This document shows positions 8,251 through 15,163 of a stretch of 42,071 nucleotides of DNA, piece by piece. How positions within the stretch are numbered: position 1 is the stretch's first letter; every line of letters starts with the position of its first letter. Under the pieces are notes generated by a model. It searched no databases. It saw only the letters and a program-made list of their open reading frames with translations, and was not told where the DNA came from. Origin of the DNA: Dehalococcoidia bacterium (GTDB lineage Bacteria > Chloroflexota > Dehalococcoidia > Lucifugimonadales > GCA-2717565); NCBI GenBank assembly GCA_009692865.1, contig SHYH01000007.1, positions 1-42,071 of the forward strand. Reading direction: 5' to 3'. A program made the position numbers and the translations under genes.

Positions 8251-9501
8251 ATGAACGATCGAGTGCGTGTGGTGATCACCGGAATGGGCGTGATTAGCCC
8301 CCTGGGCGGAGACAGCGTGGAGGTGTACTGGCAAGGCCTGAAGGAGGGAAAGTCGGGTATCAGCTCCATGACCTTGGTTGACACCAGCGCTTTCCCGTGC
8401 AAGGTGGCTGGAGAGGTGAAGGAGTTTGACCCAGCGAAGTACATCAACCCCCGGGAGGCCCGGCGCATGGGACGGTTTACTCAGATGGCGGTGGCGGCCG
8501 CTCAGCTAGCGGCGGAGAATGCCCGGCTGAACCTTTCCCAGGAGAACCCCGAGCGCTTGGGTGTCCTGCTGGGCAACGGCAACGGCGATTTTATCACTAC
8601 CCAGGAGAACGCTAAAGTCTTATTTGAGAAGGGTGGGATGCGGGTCAGCCCCTTCTTTGTCTCCATGATTCTGCCCAACATGGCAGCGGCCACGGTCAGC
8701 CGCATCTTGGGGCTCCGTGGGTACAGCAACACCGTCATCACCGCCTGCGCCGCCGGGACCCAGGCCATCGGCGAGGCGGCGGAGGTGATTCGTCGGGGCG
8801 GGGCCGATGTCATCTTCAGCGGCGGCACCGAGGCGGGGATCTGTGAGCTGGCCCTGGGAGGGTTCTGCGTCATGCGGGCCCTTACCTCCTGGCCAGGGGA
8901 CCCCACTAAGGCCTCTCGCCCCTTTGACGCCAACCGGGACGGCTTCGTCCCAGGGGAAGGGGCGGGCGTCCTCATCCTGGAGAGCCTTGAGCACGCCGTT
9001 CGCCGGAACGCCACCATCCTGGCGGAGGTGGTGGGGTATGGGGTCACCTCCGACGCCTACCACCCTGTCCAGCCCGAGGAGACCGGCGATGGGGCGGCGC
9101 GGGCCATTCGATTGGCCCTTCAGGATGCGGGCATCAGGCCCGACCAGCTTGACTACATCAACGCCCACGGCACCTCGACGCCTCTCAATGACGCGGCGGA
9201 GACCCTGGCCATCAAGAAGGCCCTGGGCGAGGCCGCCTACCGTGTGCCCATCAGCTCCACCAAGTCCATGATCGGCCACCTGCTGGGGGCCGCGGGGGCG
9301 GTGGAGGCCATCGCCTGCGTCAAGACCATCCAGGAGGGGATCATCCACCCCACCATCAACCAGGAGACCACGGACCCCGCGTGCGACCTGGACTACGTGC
9401 CCAACGTGGCGCGGCGGAAGGACGTGCGGTACGTCCTCTCCGACAGCTTCGGCTTTGGGGGGCAGAACGCCTGCCTTGTCCTGAAGCGGTTCGAGGAGTA
9501 G
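8251..9501 (+). CDS. fabF: Beta-ketoacyl-ACP synthase II
   Basis: Condensing enzyme of type II fatty acid synthesis, joining malonyl-ACP to acyl-ACP. The 416-residue protein matches FabF length and carries the Cys-His-His triad: nucleophile Cys166 in TACAAGTQAIG, His306 in NAHGTSTPLND and His343 in STKSMIGHLLGAAG; the C-terminal glycine loop FGFGGQN is also present. The ATG follows GGTGAGG. No acpP or fab genes adjoin, so this may be a stand-alone copy, possibly one of several ketosynthases in the genome. Confidence 0.96.
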   Translation: MNDRVRVVITGMGVISPLGGDSVEVYWQGLKEGKSGISSMTLVDTSAFPCKVAGEVKEFDPAKYINPREARRMGRFTQMAVAAAQLAAENARLNLSQENPERLGVLLGNGNGDFITTQENAKVLFEKGGMRVSPFFVSMILPNMAAATVSRILGLRGYSNTVITACAAGTQAIGEAAEVIRRGGADVIFSGGTEAGICELALGGFCVMRALTSWPGDPTKASRPFDANRDGFVPGEGAGVLILESLEHAVRRNATILAEVVGYGVTSDAYHPVQPEETGDGAARAIRLALQDAGIRPDQLDYINAHGTSTPLNDAAETLAIKKALGEAAYRVPISSTKSMIGHLLGAAGAVEAIACVKTIQEGIIHPTINQETTDPACDLDYVPNVARRKDVRYVLSDSFGFGGQNACLVLKRFEE

Positions 9502-9510
9502 GGCGGCCTC

Positions 9511-9539
9511 TTCCTGACAAGTGGGTCGTCTGCTAGAAT
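9511..9539 (+). promoter_or_regulatory. Promoter for tRNA-Ile
   Basis: TAGAAT (5/6 to consensus) with a weak -35 TTCCTG at 17-base spacing. The -10 box ends 31 bases before the mature tRNA 5' end, in the short gap after fabF. Confidence 0.5.
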
Positions 9540-9570
9540 GGGGCCCGCGGATTTGTCCGGCGGTTCGCAT

Positions 9571-9644
9571 GGGCGGTTAGCTCAGGTGGTTAGAGCGCGG
9601 TCCTGATAAGACCGAGGTCGGAGGTTCGAGTCCTCCACCGCCCA
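9571..9644 (+). tRNA. tRNA-Ile (anticodon GAT)
   Basis: 74 nt with acceptor GGGCGGT/ACCGCCC and discriminator A. The D arm is AGCTC-AGGTGGTTA-GAGC, the anticodon stem CGGTC/GACCG encloses loop CTGATAA (anticodon GAT), and the T arm carries GGTTCGAGTCC. CCA is not encoded. It is a lone tRNA, not part of an rRNA operon. Confidence 0.97.
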
Positions 9645-9678
9645 CTTACTGTTAACGCTAAAGCCGATGGAGCCCCCC

Positions 9679-10029
9679 ATGCCGCCATCCGTCACCCTCT
9701 ACTGGTGGAGCCGTTGAACCACCTGCCGAAAGGTGAGGGAGTATCTCTCACAAAAGGGCGTCGCTTTCCAGGCCCGGGACTTCTTCAAGGAGCGTTTCTC
9801 TCCCCAGGAGCTTCGGCAGCTTCTGGGCGATCGCCCTCCCGTCGACGTGTTCTCCCTCAAGAGCCCCAGTGCCAAGGCTATGGACCTGGAGGGCAGGGCG
9901 CTGACGGATGACGAGATGGTGGCGCTGATCGTGCAGGAGCCACGATTGCTGCGTCGTCCCCTGGTGAAGGTGGGGGAGCGCCTCATCGTCGGCGCCAACT
10001 GGAAGGAACTGGACGAGGCGCTGGGGTAG
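9679..10029 (+). CDS. ArsC/Spx-family thioredoxin-fold protein with in-frame TGA (candidate selenoprotein)
   Basis: Arsenate reductase-like (ArsC/Spx/YffB) protein, 116 residues if read through. The ATG at 9679 is preceded by GGAG with six-base spacing. The N-terminus reads MPPSVTLYWWSR, then TGA (9715-9717), then TTCRKVREYL; the frame stays open to TAG at 10027. In ArsC/Spx proteins this strand-loop is xxC-xx-C-RKAR, so the TGA stands exactly at the first, catalytic Cys of CxxC, giving U-T-T-C if read as selenocysteine. An 8-bp hairpin with loop GTA follows 15 bases after the TGA. The ORF-track GTG start at 9733 would delete the catalytic strand and lacks a Shine-Dalgarno. The alternative is a TGC-to-TGA nonsense mutation. 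No Sec machinery lies in this window. Confidence 0.7.
9733..9751 (+). promoter_or_regulatory. SECIS-like hairpin downstream of the in-frame TGA
   Basis: GTGAGGGA-GTA-TCTCTCAC forms an 8-bp stem (one G-T wobble) with a GTA apical loop. It begins 15 bases after the TGA, placing the loop 23 bases downstream. Known bacterial SECIS elements lie within the coding region just after UGA, with a small apical loop having a G in its first two positions. This one fits that description by eye; no folding program was run. Confidence 0.5.
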
Positions 10030-10135
10030 GGGGCGCGAAGCTGGGCCAGGCCACCGCCGAGGGGAGCTTCTTCATCGGCTCGCCCTTCCACTGCGGCGTG
10101 GAGGTCAAGGGAGGATGAGGTGGCTGCGGGCTACA

Positions 10136-10693
10136 CTACCTGAGTGGCCAGGCCTGGTATATCCGAATCATTGCGTCTGCAATCCTCGGGTTCTCGGCAG
10201 CCACCCTCATTTCGAGCAGTTTCAGCACTACAAAGAAGTCCCTGATTTCCGATATCGTGCCTTCCGGACCAACAGCGATTTCTAAGAATTTCCTGAAGGC
10301 ATCCCGCGTATACCTGGAGGCAGACTTCGTGATAATGATTTCTTCCAGATGGTCCACAATCTTTTCGAATTCGCCGTGGTCAAGCCAAACCCCCGTGCAG
10401 CGAGTGCATTTGTCTATGACAACTCTAGAGGTCTCGTACGTCAGGGAGTCTATCGTTATAGAGCACTTGGGGCACTGTTTTTCAGACGGAGTAACTGTGG
10501 AGTTGCTTGAAGTGTCGCCAAACGGGTCGAAATCCAACCACCTCAAGTCGCTGTCCGTCTTGTCCTTGGCTTTCCTCAACTCATCCCTGTCGAACCATCT
10601 ACCTTTGCACTTGATGCACTCGTCAAGTGCAATTCCCCTGTAGTCGATTTGCCGTAGGTCACCCTTGCAATTCGGACACTGCATCGAACTCAT
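10136..10693 (-). CDS. Double zinc-ribbon (zf-TFIIB) protein
   Basis: 185 residues with two TFIIB-type zinc ribbons: CPNC...CIKCKGRWFDRDEL (about residues 6-39) and CPKC...CTRCTGVWLDHGEFEKI (about 75-110). The C-terminal 75 residues have no recognised domain. The family is widespread and uncharacterised, probably metal-binding. The coding sequence is visibly more AT-rich than its neighbours, suggesting recent acquisition. Its ATG overlaps the stop of the upstream protease fragment in an ATGA arrangement, which would allow translational coupling. Confidence 0.85.
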   Translation of the reverse strand: MSSMQCPNCKGDLRQIDYRGIALDECIKCKGRWFDRDELRKAKDKTDSDLRWLDFDPFGDTSSNSTVTPSEKQCPKCSITIDSLTYETSRVVIDKCTRCTGVWLDHGEFEKIVDHLEEIIITKSASRYTRDAFRKFLEIAVGPEGTISEIRDFFVVLKLLEMRVAAENPRIADAMIRIYQAWPLR

Positions 10694-10947
10694 TCTCCAG
10701 GCGCTTTGTGGTCTTGTGTACGGTGACTACTGCCGCTCTGCATCCCGCCTATCATGCCAGAAGCTAGGAAAACGATTTGCCTATTGACCGCGCCGCCACG
10801 AGTGGTCTGGGGTTCCACGCTCAATCGCTCGAGTATCTGCCTTGGTAGCCAGGTGTAGGCGGAGCCGGTGTCCACCAGGGTGTCCACTGCCTGCCATCGC
10901 TGTCCCTGCGGGTCGCCTATATCAATGGTCGCGTGAAAGGTTCCCAC
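10690..10947 (-). pseudogene. Retropepsin-like aspartyl protease, C-terminally clipped
   Basis: Starting at GTG 10947 (Shine-Dalgarno GGGGGGAGGG five bases upstream) the product reads MGTFHATIDIGDPQGQRW, then the catalytic-type motif VDTGSAYTWLPRQILERL. Bacterial clan AA aspartyl proteases of this type are usually around 115-130 residues and continue with a second conserved half after the flap. Here the similarity ends near NRQIVFLASG, and the last 20 residues (SGSSHRTQDHKAPGE) look unrelated, ending at the junction with the zf-TFIIB gene. The gene appears truncated by a recombination event. It starts one base after fumC ends. Confidence 0.65.
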
Positions 10948-10948
10948 G

Positions 10949-12373
10949 CTACCCTCCCCCCGCTCGTCCCGCCGTTTCCACGCTGGGCTCCACCATCTTG
11001 ACCGGGTCCAGCAGGCGGTCCAGGTCCGCATCTGATAGCTTGGTGCGCTGCTTCGCCACCTCGCGGACGGTCTTGCCCGTTTTCTCCGCCTCCTTGGCGA
11101 TCTCCGCCGCGGCGTCGTAGCCGATGGCAGGGGCGAGGCCCGTGGCCAGCATCACCCCCTGCTCCACCATGGCGGGGCCCTTCTCTGTGGCCTGGAGGCC
11201 TCGCACGCACTGGGCGGTGAAGTTGTGGGTGGATGCGCTCAGGAGGGCTATGGACTGCAGCAGGTTGTGGGCGGCCACGGGCATCATCATGTTCAGCTCG
11301 AAGTAGCTCCCCTGGGCGGCAACGACCACCGCGGCGTCGTTGCCGATGACCTGGGCCACCACCTGGATCAGGGACTCGGGGATCACGGGGTTCACCTTTC
11401 CGGGCATGATGGAGCTGCCCGGCTGCACCTCGGGGATGGCCAGCTCGCCAAGGCCCGCCCGGGGGCCCGAGCCCATCCACCGGATATCGTTGGCGATCTT
11501 GTTGAGGCTGATGGCGATGGTCTTGAGGACGCCGCTGGCCTCCACCACCGCGTCCAGGGTGTTCTGGGCCTGGAAGTGGTTGTCCGTCTCCCGCACCGTC
11601 ACGCCCGTCATATCCGAGAGGATGGCGCATACGCGGGCGGCGAACTCAGGGTGGGTGTTGACGCCGGTGCCCACGGCGGTGCCGCCCAGGGCCACCTCGG
11701 AAAGCTCCTCCCGGGCGTGGCGCAGGCGCTTCAGGCCGTGCTCCGCCTGCCCGGCATAGCCCAGGAACTCCTGCCCCAAGCGGATGGGCGTGGCGTCCTG
11801 CAGATGGGTGCGGCCCGTCTTGATGACGCCCCAGAACGCCTTGGCCTTCTGGCGCAGGGCCACGTCCAACTCATCCAGGGCGGGGGCCAGCTGCTCATGG
11901 ATGGCGGTGAGGGCCGCCAGGTGGATGGCCGTGGGGATGACGTCGTTGGAGGACTGGCCCATGTTCACGTGGTCGTTGGGGTGGGCCAGGCGAGCGCCCC
12001 GCTGGCCGCCCAGGTGCTCCGTGGCCCGGTTGGCGATGACCTCGTTGGCGTTCATGTTGGTGGAGGTTCCGGAGCCCGTCTGGTAGATGTCCACGACGAA
12101 CTGGTCGTCCAGCTTGCCGTCGGCCATCTCCTGGGCAGCCTGCACAATGGCCTCGCCGATGCGCTTGTCCAGCAGCCCCAGGTCCATGTTGGCTCGGGCG
12201 GCGGCCAGCTTGATGAGCCCCAGGGCTCGGATGAAGCTCCTGGGGAAACGCTGGTTGCTGATGGGGAAGTTGAGGACGGCCCGCATGGTGGAGGCGCCGT
12301 AGTAGGCGTCAGCGGGCACCTCCATGGGGCCCATGGAGTCGCGTTCAGTGCGTGTCTTTGGTTTGGTGGTCAT
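10949..12373 (-). CDS. fumC: Class II fumarate hydratase
   Basis: Interconverts fumarate and malate in the citric acid cycle. The 474-residue protein has the family motifs: substrate-site QTGSGTSTNMNANEVIANR, HPNDHVNMGQSSND, the catalytic-His segment GRTHLQDATP, and the signature loop GSSIMPGKVNPV. The fumarase-type TSTNMN and KVNPV favour FumC over aspartase. The ATG follows AGGAGG with five-base spacing. A short tail (AGRAGGG) runs to the start of the protease fragment. Confidence 0.94.
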   Translation of the reverse strand: MTTKPKTRTERDSMGPMEVPADAYYGASTMRAVLNFPISNQRFPRSFIRALGLIKLAAARANMDLGLLDKRIGEAIVQAAQEMADGKLDDQFVVDIYQTGSGTSTNMNANEVIANRATEHLGGQRGARLAHPNDHVNMGQSSNDVIPTAIHLAALTAIHEQLAPALDELDVALRQKAKAFWGVIKTGRTHLQDATPIRLGQEFLGYAGQAEHGLKRLRHAREELSEVALGGTAVGTGVNTHPEFAARVCAILSDMTGVTVRETDNHFQAQNTLDAVVEASGVLKTIAISLNKIANDIRWMGSGPRAGLGELAIPEVQPGSSIMPGKVNPVIPESLIQVVAQVIGNDAAVVVAAQGSYFELNMMMPVAAHNLLQSIALLSASTHNFTAQCVRGLQATEKGPAMVEQGVMLATGLAPAIGYDAAAEIAKEAEKTGKTVREVAKQRTKLSDADLDRLLDPVKMVEPSVETAGRAGGG

Positions 12374-12412
12374 GGGGACCTCCTGGGAAGGCTCAATGGT
12401 CTAGGCGGCTGC

Positions 12413-13618
12413 CTATCTCGTCACCCGCTCGACCCTGGGAAGCTCCTGCAGGGGCACGAAGGTGACATCCTTCACCTCGGCGGTGTTCACGCCGGTACGC
12501 ATCAGACCATCGATGTCGATGCCGGCCTCGATGTGCTGCATCTCTTGAGGCGTAGAGCGCGTCACGGGGTGCTTGGGCACAAAGAGGGTGCAGCAGTCCT
12601 CGTCGGGCTCGATGGAGAGCTCGTAGGTGCCGATGCGCCGGGACTGCTCAATGATTTCCGCCTTGTCCATGCCGATGAGGGGCCGCAGCACCGGCATGGT
12701 CGTGGCGGCCTCGATGGTGGCCAGGTTCTGAAGGGTCTGGGAGGCGACCTGGCCGAGGCTCTCGCCCGTCACCAGGGCGCCGGCGTTCTCCTGGCGGGCG
12801 ATGGCCTCGGCGATGCGGAACATGAGGCGCCGGTAGACCACCACCCGGTAGCGTGGAGGCACGGAGAGGATGAGGCGCTGTTGGAGGGGGGCAAAGGGCA
12901 CCAGGTAGAGGCGGGAGCGCAACTGGTAGCGCGCCAGAATCTCCAGGAGGGCCTGCACCTTGTCGCGAGAGATGCCCCACAGCACGGGGAAGGCGTGGAA
13001 GTGGACGAAGATCACCCGAGCGCCCCGCTTCATGATCCTGTAGGAGGCCACCGGCGAGTCAATGCCCCCCGAGAGGAGGGAGACCACCGTGCCGCTGACG
13101 CCCGCGGGCAAGCCTCCCGCGCCTTGCTCCTGGCCAAAGGAGAGGTAAGCAGCCCCCGGCACGATCTCCACCCGTATACTCAGGTCCGCGTGGGCCAGGT
13201 CCACGCCCCAGCCGGTGTGGGCCTTGACGAAGGCCCCCAACTCTCGCTGGATCTCGGGCGAGGTCAAGGGGAAGCTCTTGTCATTGCGAGTGGCCCGCAC
13301 GGCGAAGGTTTGGACGTAGCTGTTGGAAGGTAGAAGGGGAGCTATCCCCTCCTTGATGGCCGCCAGGTCGGCCGGAAGGCGATAGGCCAGGGAGAAGTTA
13401 GCGATGCCGAAGACCTCTTTGAGCCGCCCCGTGAGGTGCTCCCAGTCGGCATCCGGGGCCAGTTCCAGGAGGACGCGGGAGTGGCGATGAAGGACGCTCT
13501 TCACCCCAAGTCCACGAGTGGCAGCCTGAACGGCTTGCACGAGGGCCCGCTCGAACATGGGGCGGTTGTTGCCCTTGAGGGCTATTTCGTGATATTTGGC
13601 GACGACCAAGCGCTCCAC
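12413..13618 (-). CDS. thiI: tRNA 4-thiouridine synthetase ThiI
   Basis: Adenylates U8 of tRNA for sulfur transfer to give s4U; some homologues also serve thiamin synthesis. The GTG at 13618 is preceded by AAAGGAG and gives MERLVVAKYHEIALKGNN, the usual N-terminus; the ORF-track start 59 codons upstream is unsupported. Domains of the 401-residue protein: N-terminal ferredoxin-like region and THUMP (to about 170), then the PP-loop domain with SLLSGGIDSPVASY. EDCCTLFVPKHP carries the conserved catalytic-region cysteine. There is no C-terminal rhodanese domain, so sulfur must come from another carrier, perhaps the cysteine desulfurase at 27108. Confidence 0.94.
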   Translation of the reverse strand: MERLVVAKYHEIALKGNNRPMFERALVQAVQAATRGLGVKSVLHRHSRVLLELAPDADWEHLTGRLKEVFGIANFSLAYRLPADLAAIKEGIAPLLPSNSYVQTFAVRATRNDKSFPLTSPEIQRELGAFVKAHTGWGVDLAHADLSIRVEIVPGAAYLSFGQEQGAGGLPAGVSGTVVSLLSGGIDSPVASYRIMKRGARVIFVHFHAFPVLWGISRDKVQALLEILARYQLRSRLYLVPFAPLQQRLILSVPPRYRVVVYRRLMFRIAEAIARQENAGALVTGESLGQVASQTLQNLATIEAATTMPVLRPLIGMDKAEIIEQSRRIGTYELSIEPDEDCCTLFVPKHPVTRSTPQEMQHIEAGIDIDGLMRTGVNTAEVKDVTFVPLQELPRVERVTR

Positions 13619-13719
13619 TGCTGCTCCTTTGTGAACAAAGGCACACCCTTGCCATTCTAGCGTAAGCGGGTGGGGGGCGCCACGCAGAGGTAGCTTGAGG
13701 GAGCGTGCCCTGGCGAGGG

Positions 13720-14133
13720 CTACTGCAGAGAGGTCTCCAGGGCCTGGCGCACCTCCGAGGGCAGGACGGCGGCCCCCTGGTCTGCGCCGAGCCATACCTG
13801 GGCCGAGGTGCCTTCCGCCGCCGTCACGCCGTCCCCCTGCCGCACGATCTCATAGGCCAGGAGGAAGCTCCGGTTGCGAACCTCGGTGGTCCAGCACCGC
13901 ACCTTGACATGGTCCCGGAACCGGAGGGCGGCTCGATAGCGGCAGGTGGTCTCGGCAATGGTGAAGGTGCGGCCTCCCCACGCCGCTCCCGTGGACTCCA
14001 CCGAGGCCAGACGACGCAGGTGCTCCAGACGTGCCTCGGCGAAGTAGTCGAAATAGCGGGAGTTGTTGACGACGCCTTGGGCGTCCACATCGGTAAAGCG
14101 GACGTGGATCTCCACCTCAGTGGTTTGGGGCAT
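13720..14133 (-). CDS. Acyl-CoA thioesterase, 4HBT/YbgC-like
   Basis: A 137-residue hotdog-fold protein. RFTDVDAQGVVNNSRYFDYFAEAR matches the 4-hydroxybenzoyl-CoA thioesterase/YbgC active-site region, with the catalytic Asp in D-x-x-G-V-V. A second conserved half follows (YRAALRFRDHVKV, AEGTSAQVWL). Likely hydrolyses acyl-CoA esters; chain length unknown. AGGAAGG precedes the ATG. It is divergent from the YkgJ-type gene to its right and 101 bases upstream of thiI. Confidence 0.85.
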   Translation of the reverse strand: MPQTTEVEIHVRFTDVDAQGVVNNSRYFDYFAEARLEHLRRLASVESTGAAWGGRTFTIAETTCRYRAALRFRDHVKVRCWTTEVRNRSFLLAYEIVRQGDGVTAAEGTSAQVWLGADQGAAVLPSEVRQALETSLQ

Positions 14134-14272
14134 GGCCTTCCTTTATTCAGTCTGGAAGAGTGGCTTCACTATACCAGCGGCCCTAGTCGGCGGCAAGGGC
14201 AGGGCCGTAGGGCCATTCCGATGGCGATTCTTTGCCAGGCCGGAAGAGGCTGAAAGTATGAGGATGGGAGCA

Positions 14273-14301
14273 TTGACAGGGGCGACCCGTCGTGATATGT
14301 G
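14273..14301 (+). promoter_or_regulatory. Promoter for the YkgJ-family gene
   Basis: A perfect TTGACA -35 box, 17-base spacer and a weak TATGTG -10 box preceded by TGA (extended -10 type). It lies about 43 bases before the ATG at 14344. Confidence 0.5.
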
Positions 14302-14343
14302 TAGCAGGCATTGAGGAAACTGAAGGGCAGGGTTGGCTGACCG

Positions 14344-14901
14344 ATGATCAAGTGGCGGTGCACCCTTTGTGGTGAGTGCTGCAAGAGGTACGTCCCTCTC
14401 GTGCTTCCCGAAGACGTCCAGCGCATCCAAGACACCCTCCAGCGCCCTCTCTCCACCTTCGTCACATTTTACCGCCCCACCGATCTCGATGAGCCACTGG
14501 ACGATTCAGATGAGCGGCTTTTCCAGACCAAGGACGGCAAGGTGGCCATGGGTCTCTCCAGAGTGGAGCTGGAAGGAGAGGAGCGAGAGGGATGTGTGTT
14601 CCTCAAGAACAACCTGTGCTCGATTCATGAGTTCAGCCCCCTCCTCTGCCGCCAGTACCCCTTCCAGCCCCAGGATGCAGATGACTTGGACGGTCCTCTC
14701 CGGTTGGTGGAGAACGTGTGCTTTGGCAAGCACGCCGAGGACGAGGTGGTAGACGAAGACCCGTACCGGCGCAGCTATCGCCTCTTCCAACAGAAGTACG
14801 ATGAGCACGTGCAACAGATCGCCCAGTGGAACGCGAATCCGCAGTCCAGGGATAGGAGTATAGAGGACTTTCTCTCCTTTGTCGGGCTACAATGGAGCTA
14901 G
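14344..14901 (+). CDS. YkgJ-family cysteine-cluster protein
   Basis: A 185-residue protein of the putative zinc- or iron-chelating YkgJ family. The N-terminal cluster is CTLCGECCKRY (Cys 6, 9, 12, 13), followed by the conserved GCVFLKNNLCSIHEFSPLLCRQYPF block, so seven cysteines form the probable metal site. Its biochemical role is not established. It has its own promoter and is followed 49 bases later by the PAAK-repeat minigene. Confidence 0.85.
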   Translation: MIKWRCTLCGECCKRYVPLVLPEDVQRIQDTLQRPLSTFVTFYRPTDLDEPLDDSDERLFQTKDGKVAMGLSRVELEGEEREGCVFLKNNLCSIHEFSPLLCRQYPFQPQDADDLDGPLRLVENVCFGKHAEDEVVDEDPYRRSYRLFQQKYDEHVQQIAQWNANPQSRDRSIEDFLSFVGLQWS

Positions 14902-14950
14902 CCCGCTCCTGAGGGGTGAGGTTATTCCATAAGGAAAGGAGGAACTGGAC

Positions 14951-15061
14951 ATGACCACAAGACCAGCACCTAAACCCGCCGCGAAGCCTGCAGCCAGGCC
15001 TGCCGCCAAACCCGCAGCCAAGCCTGCAGCCAAGCCCGCAGCCAAGCCCGGACGCAGATAG
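14951..15061 (+). CDS. 36-residue PAAK-repeat basic peptide
   Basis: Too short for the ORF track. ATG at 14951 has an excellent Shine-Dalgarno (AAAGGAGGA, seven bases upstream). The product begins MTTRPAPKPAAKPAARPAAK and continues with the same PAAK units to PGRR; only Met, Thr, Arg, Pro, Ala, Lys and Gly occur. Composition resembles the Lys/Ala/Pro-rich tails of histone H1-like and other nucleic acid-binding proteins, so an RNA/DNA-binding role is possible but unproven. The DNA is a degenerate 12-base repeat. A strong terminator 30 bases downstream and a TACAAT box near 14888 suggest it can be its own transcript. Confidence 0.75.
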   Translation: MTTRPAPKPAAKPAARPAAKPAAKPAAKPAAKPGRR

Positions 15062-15090
15062 TATTCTTGCCGCTAAGTCGGGCGCGAAAA

Positions 15091-15128
15091 GGGGGGCAGA
15101 GTATCGCTCTGCCCCCCTGGCGTTTTCC
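15091..15128 (+). terminator. Rho-independent terminator after the PAAK minigene
   Basis: Perfect 11-bp stem GGGGGGCAGAG / CTCTGCCCCCC with loop TATCG, followed by TGGCGTTTTCCTT. One of the clearest intrinsic terminators in the window. Confidence 0.85.
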
Positions 15129-15163
15129 TTGGGGAGGAACAGACCGGCACGTCTGGTGAGGCG

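Noticed and set aside
10030-10135. Small plus-strand frame after the ArsC-like gene (ATAEGSFFIGSPFHCGVEVK)
   Set aside because: It has no start codon and no recognised family; too short to support as a gene, though it might be the tail of a lost one.
11225-13333. 702-codon plus-strand ORF
   Set aside because: It is the antisense shadow of fumC and thiI in a GC-rich genome; its translation is His/Gly/Val-rich with no motif, while both minus-strand genes have full family signatures.
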